From: VXNE01 sp965248075
Lineage (GTDB): Bacteria; Pseudomonadota; Gammaproteobacteria; Pseudomonadales; Azotimanducaceae
Reading direction: 5' to 3'
Assembly: GCA_965248075.1 (NCBI GenBank)
Contig: CBDFIL010000002.1
Span: forward strand, 1,178,001-1,242,000
DNA: 64,000 bases
Each line of letters starts with the position of its first letter. Position 1 is the first letter of the stretch. Of the stretch, positions 63,572 through 64,000 are shown one piece after another. The notes beneath the pieces were generated by a model. That model made no database searches and was not told the origin of the DNA. It worked only from the letters and a program-made list of their open reading frames with translations. Both the position numbers and the translations under genes were made by a program.

Positions 63572-64000
63572 ATGGACGTGCGGGGCAGACGCGCCATCGT
63601 ACTGGGTGGCACCTCCGGTATCGGGCTTGCCACCGTGCGGCAACTCGCCGACGCAGGTGCCGAGGTCATTGCCGGCAGCCGCTCGGAGGCCAACGCCGAA
63701 GCCGCTGCGAATACCCTCGGCGCCGGCGTGTCGCTACGCCAGGTCGACGTGCTGGACCGCGATGGCCTCGGTGCCCTGTTCGCGGACCTCGCGCCGTTCG
63801 ACATCCTCGTCAACGCCGCGACGGGCGGTGCGCGAGCGACGGGACCATTCCTCAGCATGGACCTGGACGGTTTCCAGGGGTCCTTCCGCAAGCTTTGGGG
63901 TTATACCAACTCGGTGCGCCTCGCGCCGGAACACATGACCGAGGCCGGAGTCATCATCCTGGTCAGCGGTTTCCCGGCACGCAAGTGCCGCCCGGGATCC
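63572..64000 (+). CDS. Short-chain dehydrogenase/reductase (partial)
   Basis: The start codon is at 63572 with GGGAG 10 bases upstream. The N-terminal 143 codons encode an SDR with the cofactor motif LGGTSGIGLA (residues 11-20) and the NAA motif (LVNAATGG). The gene continues past the window end, so the catalytic Tyr-x-x-x-Lys is not visible. Confidence 0.88.
   Translation, partial: MDVRGRRAIVLGGTSGIGLATVRQLADAGAEVIAGSRSEANAEAAANTLGAGVSLRQVDVLDRDGLGALFADLAPFDILVNAATGGARATGPFLSMDLDGFQGSFRKLWGYTNSVRLAPEHMTEAGVIILVSGFPARKCRPGS

Overview
The window is GC-rich chromosomal DNA, probably from an uncultivated gammaproteobacterium. Three things suggest this: a dif-like Xer site at 2999-3026 whose XerD half is identical to that of Escherichia coli, lipoproteins with poly-Gly runs after the lipobox Cys, and the general gene set (hemF, speB, znuABC, mtfA, tripartite tricarboxylate transporter). 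No rRNA, tRNA or CRISPR array was seen. If the dif site is real, the window lies at the replication terminus.

Layout. 1-6600: penicillin acylase, dif, an acyl-CoA dehydrogenase with an N-terminal extension, hemF and a BON lipoprotein. 6955-9859: a TctC-TctB-TctA carboxylate uptake operon. 9955-14326: orphan exbD, threonine aldolase, then a nucleoside transporter divergent from a PfkB kinase and a CPT-like phosphotransferase, probably nucleoside salvage. 14340-26875: two related quinohemoprotein dehydrogenases, a nitronate monooxygenase, an S41 protease lipoprotein, a luciferase-like oxidoreductase, a DUF3667 membrane protein, a GPH symporter and a ZIP metal transporter. This stretch also holds a tiny candidate transcription unit (19663-19829) and a leftover acyl-CoA ligase C-terminus. 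26876-27791 is a scar full of palindromes with a luciferase-like gene stub. 27792-34138: a membrane-anchored protein of unknown function, a ThuA-like protein, a Phd/PIN toxin-antitoxin pair, a Tat-exported Fe-S aldo/keto reductase and znuCB divergent from znuA. 34422-39032: an overlapping sulfotransferase-MtfA-zinc ribbon cluster, an IMPase-family phosphatase and a PKD/HExxH lipoprotein. 39505-49977: DMT permease, agmatinase, Phd-Doc, a large alpha/beta hydrolase, a PhyH dioxygenase, a tandem CoA-transferase, a methyltransferase and a lipoprotein hydrolase.

50086-53009 is the standout region: a decayed prophage inserted in the 5' end of the exonuclease III gene. The first codons of xth (MRVVSWNV / MRILSWNV) occur on both sides, sharing an identical 14-bp core. 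Paired TTGCCCACA motifs sit inside each end. Between them are a truncated integrase, a truncated HK97-type capsid gene, and two intact, translationally coupled cargo genes (DUF2971 plus a membrane protein) that are a candidate phage-encoded accessory or defence module.

53900-64000: a second Tat-exported aldo/keto reductase, a MoxR-like ATPase with a VWA partner, a PHP-domain protein, and fatty-acyl metabolism (acyl-CoA dehydrogenase coupled to an SRPBCC-PDZ protein, divergent from an enoyl-CoA hydratase). These are followed by a CinA-like protein and an SDR gene cut by the window end.
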